DNA from: a virus
Length of the DNA: 36,430 nucleotides
Virus record (IMG/VR): IMGVR_UViG_3300009537_000077
Coordinates: 1 to 36,430 of that record
Strand: one strand, 5' to 3'
In this document: positions 29,505 to 36,400 of the stretch, in pieces
Numbering within the stretch: the stretch's first letter is position 1
Layout of the letters: the number at the start of each line of letters is the position of its first letter
Notes under the pieces: model-generated
Seen by the model: the letters and a program-made list of their open reading frames with translations, nothing else
What the model was told of the DNA's origin: nothing
Databases searched by the model: none
Position numbers and translations under genes: made by a program

Positions 29505-32422
29505 GAAGGGAAGTCCGCCCCCGGGCCGGCGCCCTGGGAGGAGCGCCCCAGCAGCTGGCCCCGCCGGAGCCCCTGGGGGTGGTTGATGTCGATCGCGTTC
29601 GGGTCCCAACCCTGGATCGAGCCGTACTGGTCAACCCCGACCGTGCTGGTGGTTGCCGCGACTCCGCTGACAGCGTACGTGGTGGGGGAGGCAATCGAGA
29701 CCCGATCGATGACGAACGTGGCCTCGAAGCCCGTGATCGCGTACGTGGCGGGCTGGGCGTCGCTCGGGGCGTCCCGGCGCGTGTCGACGGGCGCGCCCGC
29801 AAGGGCGTACGTGGTGGGCTGGGCGGGCAGCGCGAGACCGAAACTGGCCGCCGCGCCGGTGAGCGCGTAGCTGCCCGGCTGGGCGTCGATCGTAGCGCCG
29901 GGCGCCTCCGTCTCTGCCGCCACGCCCGTGAGGTCGTAGCTGCCCGGCTGGGCGTCGATCGTAGCGCCGGGCGCCTCCGTCTCTGCCGCCACGCCCGTGA
30001 GGTCGTAGCTGCCCGGCTGGGCATTGGCCGGGATGTCCCGGAGCGTGGTGGCCGCGGCGCCCGTGAGGTCGTAGCTGCCCGGCTGGGCATTGGCCGGGAT
30101 GTCCCGGAGCGTGGTGGCCGCGGCGCCCGTGAGGTCGTAGCTGCCCGGCTGGGCGTCGATCGCGACAGCACGGTGAGTGTCGGCCGCCACGCCCGTGAGG
30201 TCGTAGTTGCCCGGCTGGGCGTCGATCGCGACAGCACGGTGAGTGTCGGCCGCCACGCCCGTGAGGTCGTAGCTGCCCGGCTGGGCATTGGCCGGGATGT
30301 CCCGGAGCGTGGTGGCCGCGGCGCCCGTGAGGGCGTACGAGCCCGCGGCGGCGTTGATCGCGAGGTCGGCGGATGCGGCGGCGCCCGTGAGCGCGTAGAC
30401 ACCCGGTTGGGCATTGGCCGGAATGTCCCGAAGCATGGTGGCCGCGGCGCCCGTGAGCGCGTAAACACCCGGTTGGGCATTGATGCTCGGAGCTGCCAGG
30501 GCCGGGCGCACCACCACGGTGAGCGCCCCCCACTGCTCTGTGAGACTGATGGTCGCGGAGGCGGGATCGTTCGCGAGCGACGTAAGCTCCCGGTGCGCGG
30601 ACCCCAGCAGGGCGCCGAGGACGCTGCCCGGACTGTCCGAGACCCCGTCTACGTAGTTGATCGGGTACGCGGAGACCGTAACGTTCCCGTCTACCCCGAA
30701 CAGCACGAAGAACAGATTGTCGTCGCTGCCCCACGACGCGATCACCTGGGGCGGATTCGGCGTGGTGCTGTTTCCGACAACTATCCCGCCGCTGGTCCGC
30801 TCGGGCGGGGTCGTTCCGTGCCACGTTGCAGCCGCGATTCGCCGGATTCGCCAAGCGCCCCGCTCGATCGCCCCGAGCGTAAGCGTGAAGTTCCCAGACT
30901 CGGAGCCGGTCGCGATCTTGTAGAAATAGATCAGGCTTACATTGCCGTCGCTCCCGAATCCGCTCCCCGACCCGAGCGCGGTCCAGCCCGCCGGCAAACT
31001 GACCGAGGTCGCGTTCCCGTCAGTCGCAGCGAACAGTAGCAGCAGATCGTTCGCTTGGATTGGGCTCGGGTACGTCAGGGTCCAGGTCGAGCTGTCGCTG
31101 CTCTGCACCCCCGCCTGGACGCCCACAACGACCGGGAACCGCCTGTACTGTGTGGCGGCCGTGGCGCCCGTGAGGACATAGCTGCCCGACTGGGCCGGGA
31201 ACCCGAGGTTCGCGCCCGAGGCAACGCCCGTGAGAGCGTAGCTGCCCGGCTGGGCCGGGAACCCGAGGTTCGCGCCCGAGGCAACGCCCGCGAGGACATA
31301 GCTGCCCGGCGCAGCGTTGGTCGAAACGTTTCGCTGGGTCGTTGCCGCGGCGCCCGTGACCGCGTACGCGCCACTGCCGGCCGAAAACCCAAGATCCGCG
31401 CCCGAGGCGGCGCCCGTGAGAGCGTAGCTGCCCGGCTCGGCGTTCGAGGTCTTGTCGCGCGCGGTGGTGGCGGCCGCGCCCGTGACGACGTACGCGCCAC
31501 TGTTGGCCGGGAACCCGAAGTCCGCGCCCGAGGCAGCCCCACTGAGCGCGTAGCTGCCCGGCTGGGCATCGATCGCGATCGCGCGCTGGGTGTCGGCCGC
31601 GAATCCCGAGAGCGCGAGCGAGCCCGCGAGGGCCACGATCGTGATCGCGCGCTGCGCGACCGCCGCAACGCCGGACACGCTGTAGCTGCCGGGCTGGGCA
31701 TCGATCGGGGTGTCGGCCGCGCCCGCGGCCTTGATCTCGATCCCGATCGCGCCCCAGTGGTTCGCGCTGCCCCCGATCGTGGCGTTGACGGTGGTGTCGC
31801 CGCCGTTCGGGTTCTGGTAGTGGACCGCCTGGTTGGTGCGCTCGTTCTCCCAGTGCTGGCCCAGCTCCGTGCGGCCCTCGGTCTCGTCAATCGCGATGTT
31901 CGCGGGGTTGCTCACGCCAGTGCCGATGCCGAACATCGCCAGCATGAGCGAGCCTGTGCCGTCGAACGAGCTGAAGTCGGGCACGGTGGCGGTGTTGTCG
32001 GTCACGCTGGAAATCTGCGCCCGCACCTTCGGGAACGGCGTCGTGGCGTCGAAGCCGGACGCGATCTCCACCAGCCGCCACGACATGGCCGACTGGCCAG
32101 CGGCCCACACGATCCGGATGACCGCGTTGGCGGTCGTGCTGGCCGGGATCACGCGCCAGACCGCGATCGTGCGGCGGTCGGCGTCCCCGAAGCCCTGAGC
32201 GCGGGCCTCGTTCGTGCCGTCCGTGACGGTCGTGAAACTGAGCGGGGTGCCCGTGGGGTCGTGCGTGACGCTCTCGGCGTTCACCGACCCGCCCGAGCGG
32301 TAGCCCGCGACGCACAGCAGGTACAGCCGGTTGGCCGTCAGGACGACCGACTGGGTGTCGTACGAGCTGGCGTTGGCGGTGTTGCCGCTCGCGAAAACTG
32401 TGGTGGGGGTCGAGACCGCCAT
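29501..32422 (-). CDS. Repeat-rich virion adhesin/fibre-like protein (973 aa)
   Basis: A 973-residue protein with two beta-sandwich domains, each followed by tandem short repeats. Domain 1 (about residues 1-235) and domain 2 (about 430-645) share a pattern (RLYLLCVAGY / DLLLLFAATD; RTIAVWRVIPAS / VSLIYFYKIATG; NHWGAIGIEIK / EQWGALTVVVR). Repeats of 20-23 residues, with consensus DAQPGSYxLTGxAAxxxRxxx, occur about nine times at 239-425 and about fourteen times at 647-920. The C-terminus (YGSIQGWDPNAIDINHPQG) is unrelated. It probably forms an extended fibre or head decoration. It sits between small structural genes and large terminase, overlapping both neighbours. Some repeats are identical in DNA, showing recent copying. 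Confidence 0.7.
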   Translation of the reverse strand: MAVSTPTTVFASGNTANASSYDTQSVVLTANRLYLLCVAGYRSGGSVNAESVTHDPTGTPLSFTTVTDGTNEARAQGFGDADRRTIAVWRVIPASTTANAVIRIVWAAGQSAMSWRLVEIASGFDATTPFPKVRAQISSVTDNTATVPDFSSFDGTGSLMLAMFGIGTGVSNPANIAIDETEGRTELGQHWENERTNQAVHYQNPNGGDTTVNATIGGSANHWGAIGIEIKAAGAADTPIDAQPGSYSVSGVAAVAQRAITIVALAGSLALSGFAADTQRAIAIDAQPGSYALSGAASGADFGFPANSGAYVVTGAAATTARDKTSNAEPGSYALTGAASGADLGFSAGSGAYAVTGAAATTQRNVSTNAAPGSYVLAGVASGANLGFPAQPGSYALTGVASGANLGFPAQSGSYVLTGATAATQYRRFPVVVGVQAGVQSSDSSTWTLTYPSPIQANDLLLLFAATDGNATSVSLPAGWTALGSGSGFGSDGNVSLIYFYKIATGSESGNFTLTLGAIERGAWRIRRIAAATWHGTTPPERTSGGIVVGNSTTPNPPQVIASWGSDDNLFFVLFGVDGNVTVSAYPINYVDGVSDSPGSVLGALLGSAHRELTSLANDPASATISLTEQWGALTVVVRPALAAPSINAQPGVYALTGAAATMLRDIPANAQPGVYALTGAAASADLAINAAAGSYALTGAAATTLRDIPANAQPGSYDLTGVAADTHRAVAIDAQPGNYDLTGVAADTHRAVAIDAQPGSYDLTGAAATTLRDIPANAQPGSYDLTGAAATTLRDIPANAQPGSYDLTGVAAETEAPGATIDAQPGSYDLTGVAAETEAPGATIDAQPGSYALTGAAASFGLALPAQPTTYALAGAPVDTRRDAPSDAQPATYAITGFEATFVIDRVSIASPTTYAVSGVAATTSTVGVDQYGSIQGWDPNAIDINHPQGLRRGQLLGRSSQGAGPGADFPS
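29867..30268 (-). repeat. Block-duplicated 66-69 bp coding repeats
   Basis: Six consecutive units come as three adjacent pairs. 29867-29935 and 29936-30004 are identical (69 bp). 30005-30070 and 30071-30136 are identical (66 bp). 30137-30202 and 30203-30268 differ by one base. Each unit encodes one 22-23-residue adhesin repeat. Pairing of identical neighbours points to recent unit-by-unit tandem duplication in frame. Confidence 0.9.
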
Positions 32423-32775
32423 CAGTCGGCGTCCGACGCGAAGGAGGGCAGGCCGGCACGGATCGTCTCGGCCGCGTCGTCCGACAGCTCAAGGCCGGTG
32501 TAGAAGATCGCCACCCCCACCGTCCGCCCGTGGACGGCCTCCACCGTCAGCGAGGCCCGTACCTTGTCCACAATCTGGTTTGCGCGCGCGCCGCGCTGTC
32601 CGGGCGGGATCGTGTTGTCCAGCCGCAGGGCGCCCAGCGCCAGGTTGTCCGCCTGAATCACCTCACCCACGAGCGCCTGGTTCGCGGCGCTCAGGGCGGG
32701 GTGGACGGCAACGAGCGCGAGGCGCTGTACCGCGCCCTCCAGCGCCTCCCGCACGGTCCAGGTTCGCAGCGCCAC
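32422..32775 (-). CDS. Small protein, unknown (117 aa)
   Basis: A 117-residue protein. The N-terminal half is helical (WTVREALEGAVQRLALVAVHPALSAANQALVGEVIQ). The C-terminal half looks beta-rich (RASLTVEAVHGRTVGVAIFYTGLELSDDAAETI). I recognise no family. It lies directly before the adhesin gene and shares a base with its start. Given its neighbours it is probably a minor structural or assembly protein for the adhesin. Confidence 0.6.
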   Translation of the reverse strand: MALRTWTVREALEGAVQRLALVAVHPALSAANQALVGEVIQADNLALGALRLDNTIPPGQRGARANQIVDKVRASLTVEAVHGRTVGVAIFYTGLELSDDAAETIRAGLPSFASDAD

Positions 32776-32825
32776 GCGCGCACTCCCTCAGCGGTGAAAT
32801 GTGGATCGTAGTGCCACGAACTCCG

Positions 32826-33047
32826 TCAGCCCGCGATCCCGAAGTGGCGCGGGTCGGCCGTCATCTCGAAGTGCCGGCGGTCGCAAACCCGACAGCGGCA
32901 CACGATCAGGTCGGGCCGGAGTCGCTCCCAGGGGCTGCGGTTCTCGAGATTCCGGCAGCAGCGCTTGGGCTGGATGGGACGATGAAACAGCCGCCGCACC
33001 CAGTTCATGGTGCGGTAGCCCACCATGTACAGTGGTCCGTTTGCCAC
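32826..33047 (-). CDS. Cys-rich zinc-binding-like small protein (73 aa)
   Basis: A 73-residue protein. The GTG start at 33047 is chosen for its GGGAG Shine-Dalgarno six bases upstream; ATGs at 33026 and 33008 lack one. The core reads KRCCRNLENRSPWERLRPDLIVCRCRVCDRRHFEM in sense. It has a Cys pair at the front, then C-x-C-x2-C and a His, so it is a probable zinc-binding fold. I have a general memory of a small phage family with this pattern (RPDL..CRVC.RRHFE) but no function. It lies between the decoration-like gene and the 117-residue gene. Confidence 0.6.
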   Translation of the reverse strand: MANGPLYMVGYRTMNWVRRLFHRPIQPKRCCRNLENRSPWERLRPDLIVCRCRVCDRRHFEMTADPRHFGIAG

Positions 33048-33061
33048 GCAAGACTCCCGGG

Positions 33062-33511
33062 TTACGCGAGCGTGAAGATCGTACCCGCGCTCGCCTGGTT
33101 GTTGAACTTCACGGTGAACGTTTCGGTGTCCGCGAGCGTGACGCCCGTGCCGTGGTTCCACCAGGCGATCAAGGGATCGACGGGCGCGGCAGGCGTGTCG
33201 TCGTACAGCACCACGTACTGGAACGGACCGATCGACCCGCCCGCGGCCGTGAACACGACCTGGTCGGACGCGACCGTGACCGTGCCCGCCGCGCGCGTGC
33301 CCGTGGGAGAGACGAGCGCGCTCCCGCCGGCCGCGTAGCCGTTCCCGGCCGCGATCTCGGTCAGGTTGGCCTTCACGGTGTTCGTGGCGACCGGGGCGGG
33401 CGAGTTCACGAGCATGATCATGAACGTGTCGCCCGGCGGGGAGCCGAAAATGTCGATGATCTTGTCGCACAGATACTCGACAAACGAGTTGAACTTGTTG
33501 TACGCGGCCAT
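33062..33511 (-). CDS. Probable head decoration/structural protein (149 aa)
   Basis: A 149-residue beta-rich protein of a common phage structural type. The order is NKFNSFVEYLCDKIIDIFG, FMIMLVNSPAPVATNTVKANLTEIAAGNGYAAGG, SDQVVFTAAGGSIGPFQYVVLYDDT, PLIAWWNHGTGVTLADTETFTVKF. This pattern recurs in many tailed phages, where it is thought to be a capsid-associated or decoration protein. The exact role is not known to me. It has a 31-base gap before it and is followed by the Cys-rich gene. Confidence 0.7.
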   Translation of the reverse strand: MAAYNKFNSFVEYLCDKIIDIFGSPPGDTFMIMLVNSPAPVATNTVKANLTEIAAGNGYAAGGSALVSPTGTRAAGTVTVASDQVVFTAAGGSIGPFQYVVLYDDTPAAPVDPLIAWWNHGTGVTLADTETFTVKFNNQASAGTIFTLA

Positions 33512-33542
33512 GACAGTGATCCTTCGGGAGGGGGGTGGGGGA

Positions 33543-34064
33543 TTACAGGGAGGGGAGCGAGACGCCCAGACTGTCGTTCGGCATCCGGACGTAGTAGCAC
33601 GTGTGCCCGCGCTGGGTCGAGACCACCAGCAGCGGGAGCTGGGACGAAAGCCAGACCGCCCGGTCGGGCGGACTCATGGGGCACCACTTCTCGCGCTGCT
33701 CGCCATGTAGTTTCCGAGCGAGCCGGAGGGGGTGGGAGTGCCAAATCCCGAGCGTGCCCGGGGGACAGAGGTCCCAGTCCTGCCGAAACCTAGCGACGCC
33801 CGTCCGGCGATTTACGACCTGGTCGCTGATGGTCCAGGGCGCGTCCGCGGCCGCGTACACTCGCGCGGTGTCGTTCACGATCGCGCCCAGCAGACACCGG
33901 CCGTCCTCCACGTGGGAGGTCTCAGCCAGCTGCTCCAGATGGTCGAGCGTTCGCCCCTCGATCTGGATCGAGCGGGCGGTTTCGTGCGGGGGCGAGAACG
34001 TCTGCGCGGGACCGTGGGCCGCGCTCAAAACCACCAGCGCGGTCGCGAGCGCGAGCGCCCTCAC
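33543..34064 (-). CDS. Secreted JAMM/MPN-like metalloprotein (173 aa)
   Basis: A 173-residue protein. Residues 1-21 form a signal-peptide-like start (MR, then ALALATALVVLSAA, then a small-residue cleavage region near GPA-Q). The rest resembles a JAB/MPN fold: Glu53 in SHVEDGRCLLGAIV, His109-x-His111 in LGIWHSHP, then Ser131-x2-Asp134 in CPMSPPDRAVW, and LLVVSTQRG. The classical JAMM spacing from the second His to Asp is ten residues; here it is 22, with a basic insert (RLARKLHGEQREKW). If active it would be a zinc isopeptidase or peptidase acting outside the cytoplasm. It overlaps the holin-like gene by four bases. Confidence 0.68.
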   Translation of the reverse strand: MRALALATALVVLSAAHGPAQTFSPPHETARSIQIEGRTLDHLEQLAETSHVEDGRCLLGAIVNDTARVYAAADAPWTISDQVVNRRTGVARFRQDWDLCPPGTLGIWHSHPLRLARKLHGEQREKWCPMSPPDRAVWLSSQLPLLVVSTQRGHTCYYVRMPNDSLGVSLPSL

Positions 34065-34327
34065 CGCAGAAATACCTCGGTCAGGGCCGCAGCGAGCGCG
34101 GGCGCGAGCACGTCCATGACGCGATCGAGCGTATCGAGCTTGACGCCCGCCGCCTTACGGTGTATCACCTGCTCCGCCTCACGGAGCCCGTAGAACACGA
34201 CCGCCGTGGTCGCTCCGAACGCCCACGCGATCGGAACGGCCAGCACAGCGTGCATGATCCAGCTCGTCCAGGGGTGATCGCCCGCCAGATCGGACAGGTA
34301 CCGAACGATACTCCACAGCCAGCTCAT
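34061..34327 (-). CDS. Small membrane protein, holin-like (88 aa)
   Basis: An 88-residue protein with a hydrophobic segment at about residues 23-47 (WIMHAVLAVPIAWAFGATTAVVFYG), preceded by an amphipathic start (MSWLWSIVRYLSDLAG). An amphipathic helical tail (DTLDRVMDVLAPALAAALTEV) follows. The YGLREAEQ and LDRVMDVLAPAL phrases recur in small phage membrane proteins sometimes called holins. The start at 34327 overlaps the small-terminase-like gene by four bases. It pairs with the secreted JAMM protein gene that follows. Confidence 0.65.
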   Translation of the reverse strand: MSWLWSIVRYLSDLAGDHPWTSWIMHAVLAVPIAWAFGATTAVVFYGLREAEQVIHRKAAGVKLDTLDRVMDVLAPALAAALTEVFLR

Positions 34328-34821
34328 GGGGCGCTCCGTGTGAGTTGTGGTCGCGGTGGGGGCGCGATCTCCTCGATCTCGGCCTCCCGGATCGGCAGGG
34401 AGGACGCACCCCCGTGCCGGCGGAGGGCGCCCAGGTACAGCTCCCCGATCTGCACGATCGTGGTCTGCTCGGGCTGCCCGTAGTCGTTCCGGTTGAACTT
34501 CTCGGCCAGCCAGCGCCGGTGGCCCGCGCGCGCTTCCGCCAGCCGCACCTCGGGCGGGCTGACCTCCTGGTCGGCCAGCTTCTCCAGGATGTCGCCCGCG
34601 TCCTCCACGTGCGCGTGGGCGGAGTCCGAGCGCGCCTCCCGCATCCGGGCCTGGCGCTCGCCACCCCCCGCGCGGATCCACTTGTAGATCATGCCGCGCG
34701 AGGTGGCAAGCTCGTCCGCGATGTCGGTCACGGGCCGGCCGCCCCTCACCTCGTCAAAGAACCACTCCTCCCGCTTGTCCAGCTCCCCGAACACGCGCCG
34801 CTTTACAGGCTGGCCGGCCAC
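34324..34821 (-). CDS. terS: Small terminase-like HTH protein
   Basis: A 165-residue protein. Residues about 15-52 hold a helix-turn-helix (WFFDEVRGGRPVTDIADELATSRGMIYKWIR). A helical region with the typical small-terminase order follows (ARMREARSDSAHAHVEDAGDILEKLAD, then VRLAEARAGHRRWLAEKFNRNDYG). The C-terminus is Pro-rich. This fits small terminase subunits that recognise the packaging site. It overlaps both neighbours. A transcription regulator is the alternative, but the RxxARxxHRRWLAEK(F) ...YG pattern favours terminase. Confidence 0.75.
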   Translation of the reverse strand: MAGQPVKRRVFGELDKREEWFFDEVRGGRPVTDIADELATSRGMIYKWIRAGGGERQARMREARSDSAHAHVEDAGDILEKLADQEVSPPEVRLAEARAGHRRWLAEKFNRNDYGQPEQTTIVQIGELYLGALRRHGGASSLPIREAEIEEIAPPPRPQLTRSAP

Positions 34822-35003
34822 TCGAGCGGCTCCTCGTACTCGTCGTACTCCCCGTCATCCCCCTCCAGGGAGGGGGCGAGGAGGTCCGGGCTGGGCAGGC
34901 TGGCGGGCACCTGGGCGGGCGCACGGCCGGCAAGCTCGTCCCGCAGCTTCTCGTTCTCGCGCTCGAGGCGCTCGATCTCGGTGTAGGCCTGCGTGAGGTC
35001 CAC
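34803..35003 (-). CDS. Small coiled-coil acidic protein (66 aa)
   Basis: A 66-residue protein. Residues 1-27 are a coiled coil (LTQAYTEIERLERENEKLRDEL). A Pro/Ala linker follows, then a very acidic segment (EGDDGEYDEYEEPLEW). No family is recognised. Its stop lies 19 bases inside the small-terminase-like gene. It may be a protein-protein adaptor or inhibitor. Confidence 0.55.
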   Translation of the reverse strand: MDLTQAYTEIERLERENEKLRDELAGRAPAQVPASLPSPDLLAPSLEGDDGEYDEYEEPLEWPASL

Positions 35004-35005
35004 GG

Positions 35006-35389
35006 TCAGTCCTCCTCGGTGGGCTTGGCGTTCGCGATCAGTGCGGCCCGCAGGTCGGTCAGCTCCTCCTCCAACTGCTCGACCTTCCGGTCGGCTTCCA
35101 GGAGGTCCGCCTCGAGCGCGTCGCGCGCGCTCAGGAGCCGGTTGATCGTGGCGCGCTCGAGCGCGAGCTGCATCTCGTGCGACTCGAGCGTCATCTGCTG
35201 GAGCAGGATCTGGCGCCCGGCGCGCTCCAGCTGCCCGGCCGCCACTTCCATCAGCGCCTCGTTGAGCGCCCCCTTACGCGCGGCGGGGTTGCACGTGCAG
35301 TAGTTGGGGTCGGTACAAACGCGCGCCACCCCACCGTTCTGGTCTTGGGTCGGGTAACAATCACGGCAGGTCGGGTCTACGCACGCCAT
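35006..35389 (-). CDS. Cys-cluster plus coiled-coil protein (127 aa)
   Basis: A 127-residue protein with six cysteines in the first 33 residues (Cys3, 8, 11, 25, 31, 33), suggesting a small zinc or disulphide module. About 80 residues of heptad-like helix follow (ALMEVAAGQLERAGRQILLQQ, ADLLEADRKVEQLEEELTDLR). It ends acidic. Function is unknown. The ATG at 35389 is preceded by the 25-bp repeat 35394-35418, which supplies its GAGG Shine-Dalgarno. Confidence 0.6.
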   Translation of the reverse strand: MACVDPTCRDCYPTQDQNGGVARVCTDPNYCTCNPAARKGALNEALMEVAAGQLERAGRQILLQQMTLESHEMQLALERATINRLLSARDALEADLLEADRKVEQLEEELTDLRAALIANAKPTEED

Positions 35390-35393
35390 CGTC

Positions 35394-35418
35394 GCTACCT
35401 CACGGTTGGCCGGCCGGG
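35394..35418 (-). repeat. 25-bp repeat, copy 1, carrying an RBS
   Basis: The 25 bases from 35394 to 35418 equal those at 35720-35744. On the minus strand they read as a GC-rich part ending CAACCGTGAGGTAGC, so each copy provides the GAGG RBS for the next gene (start at 35389 here). In copy 2 the first part is also the end of a coding region (AGQP-stop). Here it lies in a 55-base gap, so it looks like the remnant of a lost or moved gene end. Confidence 0.85.
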
Positions 35419-35444
35419 CCGGTGTACGAAACGGGGGCGCGCTC

Positions 35445-35717
35445 TCACGGCACCCCTTTCACGCGCTTGAGCTTACGGATACACGCCCGGGGTATGCACA
35501 CGATCCCGCTGAAGCGCGGCACCCCCTCCACGTCCGCCACGGTGGAGCACAGCACCAAGTACCGGGGCCCGCGCCGGAGCACGATCGCGGTCGTGTGGGC
35601 GAGTATGGGCTCCATCGCGTCAACATCTTCGGCGGTGAGCCAGGTGTCGTGAGAGGATGGGTCCTCCCACTCGACGTAGAACCACTGAAAACGGTGGCCG
35701 CGGAGATCGTGGCTCAC
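35445..35717 (-). CDS. Small protein, unknown (90 aa)
   Basis: A 90-residue protein with a GTG start at 35717 and a GAGG RBS inside the 25-bp repeat. It reads as a mixed alpha/beta domain (HRFQWFYVEWEDPSSHDTWL, TAIVLRRGPRYLVLCSTVADV, FSGIVCIPRACIRKLKRV) with a basic end. No family is recognised. It is encoded near the start of the minus-strand operon, so it may be expressed earlier than the virion genes. Confidence 0.6.
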   Translation of the reverse strand: MSHDLRGHRFQWFYVEWEDPSSHDTWLTAEDVDAMEPILAHTTAIVLRRGPRYLVLCSTVADVEGVPRFSGIVCIPRACIRKLKRVKGVP

Positions 35718-35719
35718 GC

Positions 35720-35744
35720 GCTACCTCACGGTTGGCCGGCCGGG
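35720..35744 (-). repeat. 25-bp repeat, copy 2, carrying an RBS
   Basis: The second copy of the repeat at 35394-35418. It overlaps the last codons and stop of the gene at 35726-35899 and supplies the Shine-Dalgarno for the GTG at 35717. Confidence 0.85.
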
Positions 35745-35899
35745 GCCGGCAGTTCGCCCTGCGCGCCGCACTGCAGGCAGCGCCAGAAACCGAGGTGGCC
35801 CTCCGGCGTTGCCGGTCGGTGCCCGAACGTGGCGCACCATCTGCGGGCCAGCTCACGGTAGTCTACCTGCGCGGGGCGCTGCGTGTCGCCCTTGCCCAT
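35726..35899 (-). CDS. Small zinc-finger-like protein (57 aa)
   Basis: A 57-residue protein, first gene of the minus-strand operon. The ATG at 35899 has a GAGG Shine-Dalgarno five bases upstream; an upstream in-frame ATG at 35917 gives six extra residues. The sequence shows a possible C-x4-H plus C-x2-C site (WCATFGHRP and FWRCLQCGAQGE), typical of small phage zinc fingers. Function is unknown; a DNA- or RNA-binding role is plausible. Confidence 0.6.
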   Translation of the reverse strand: MGKGDTQRPAQVDYRELARRWCATFGHRPATPEGHLGFWRCLQCGAQGELPAPAGQP

Positions 35900-35921
35900 C
35901 ACCACCTCGCGGCGCAACCCT

Positions 35922-35951
35922 TTATTGGATATGGACTTCCAGATTTTTTTT
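35922..35951 (-). promoter_or_regulatory. Candidate late-operon promoter island
   Basis: This is one of the few AT-rich stretches in the window. On the minus strand it reads as eight A, then TCTGGAAGTCCATATCC and AATAAAG, about 25 bases before the first minus-strand start. A-tract plus TATCC/AATAAA could be an UP-element-like and -10 region. No convincing -35 is seen, so this is only a candidate. Confidence 0.3.
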
Positions 35952-36400
35952 CGGGACAGGGAGGTAGCGTGTCTCGGTGACCCAGGCCACGGCCGCGCCG
36001 AGGTGGTGGGGCCCCAGCCCCGGGGGCCGCTACCGCACCGCCGATCTGGCAGTGCCTGCCGGAATGACAGGCTCTCGAGCGGCGACGCAACCCCTTCCCG
36101 CTACTGCACTTACACCGCCACCCCCTACCCCCCCCGCCATCTTGACAGTACGGTAGTGGGCGGGGCCCGGCGGTGCGGTAGTGGAACGCGCGGCGACAGC
36201 GAACCGGTGCGGCGGCGGCGGTAGCGGCGCCGGCACGCTCCCCTCTACCCTTGGGGGCAGCCCCGACAACAGCGTGTCAGAGCGACACAGCTCGAGCTGA
36301 CACCCGCCTCGCGCGCACCGGGGAGGGGCGGCCGCGCGCAACTCCACCCCGCCCTGGTCGGCCGGGTGGTGTCGCTACTCCACCCCCAGCCCAGGGGCGC

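Noticed and set aside
29663-31708. CRISPR-like array in the adhesin gene
   Set aside because: Units are contiguous 60-69 bp coding repeats in frame, with no repeat/spacer alternation and no cas genes.
28026-32503. Long plus-strand frames opposite terminase and adhesin
   Set aside because: They mirror the repeat units and third-position GC of the real genes on the other strand. No protein-like features were seen.
32788-33051. Minus-strand frame of 87 codons overlapping the Cys-rich gene
   Set aside because: It is out of frame with the Cys-rich protein, is Pro/Arg-rich, and lacks an RBS. The frame with the Cys/His pattern and GGGAG RBS is preferred.
36142-36147. TTGACA as a plus-strand -35 box
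   Set aside because: No -10-like sequence lies 16-18 bases downstream; that stretch is pure GC.
35883-36347. Short frames on both strands in the right-end region
   Set aside because: They have no RBS and no protein-like sequence, and they run through inverted repeats.
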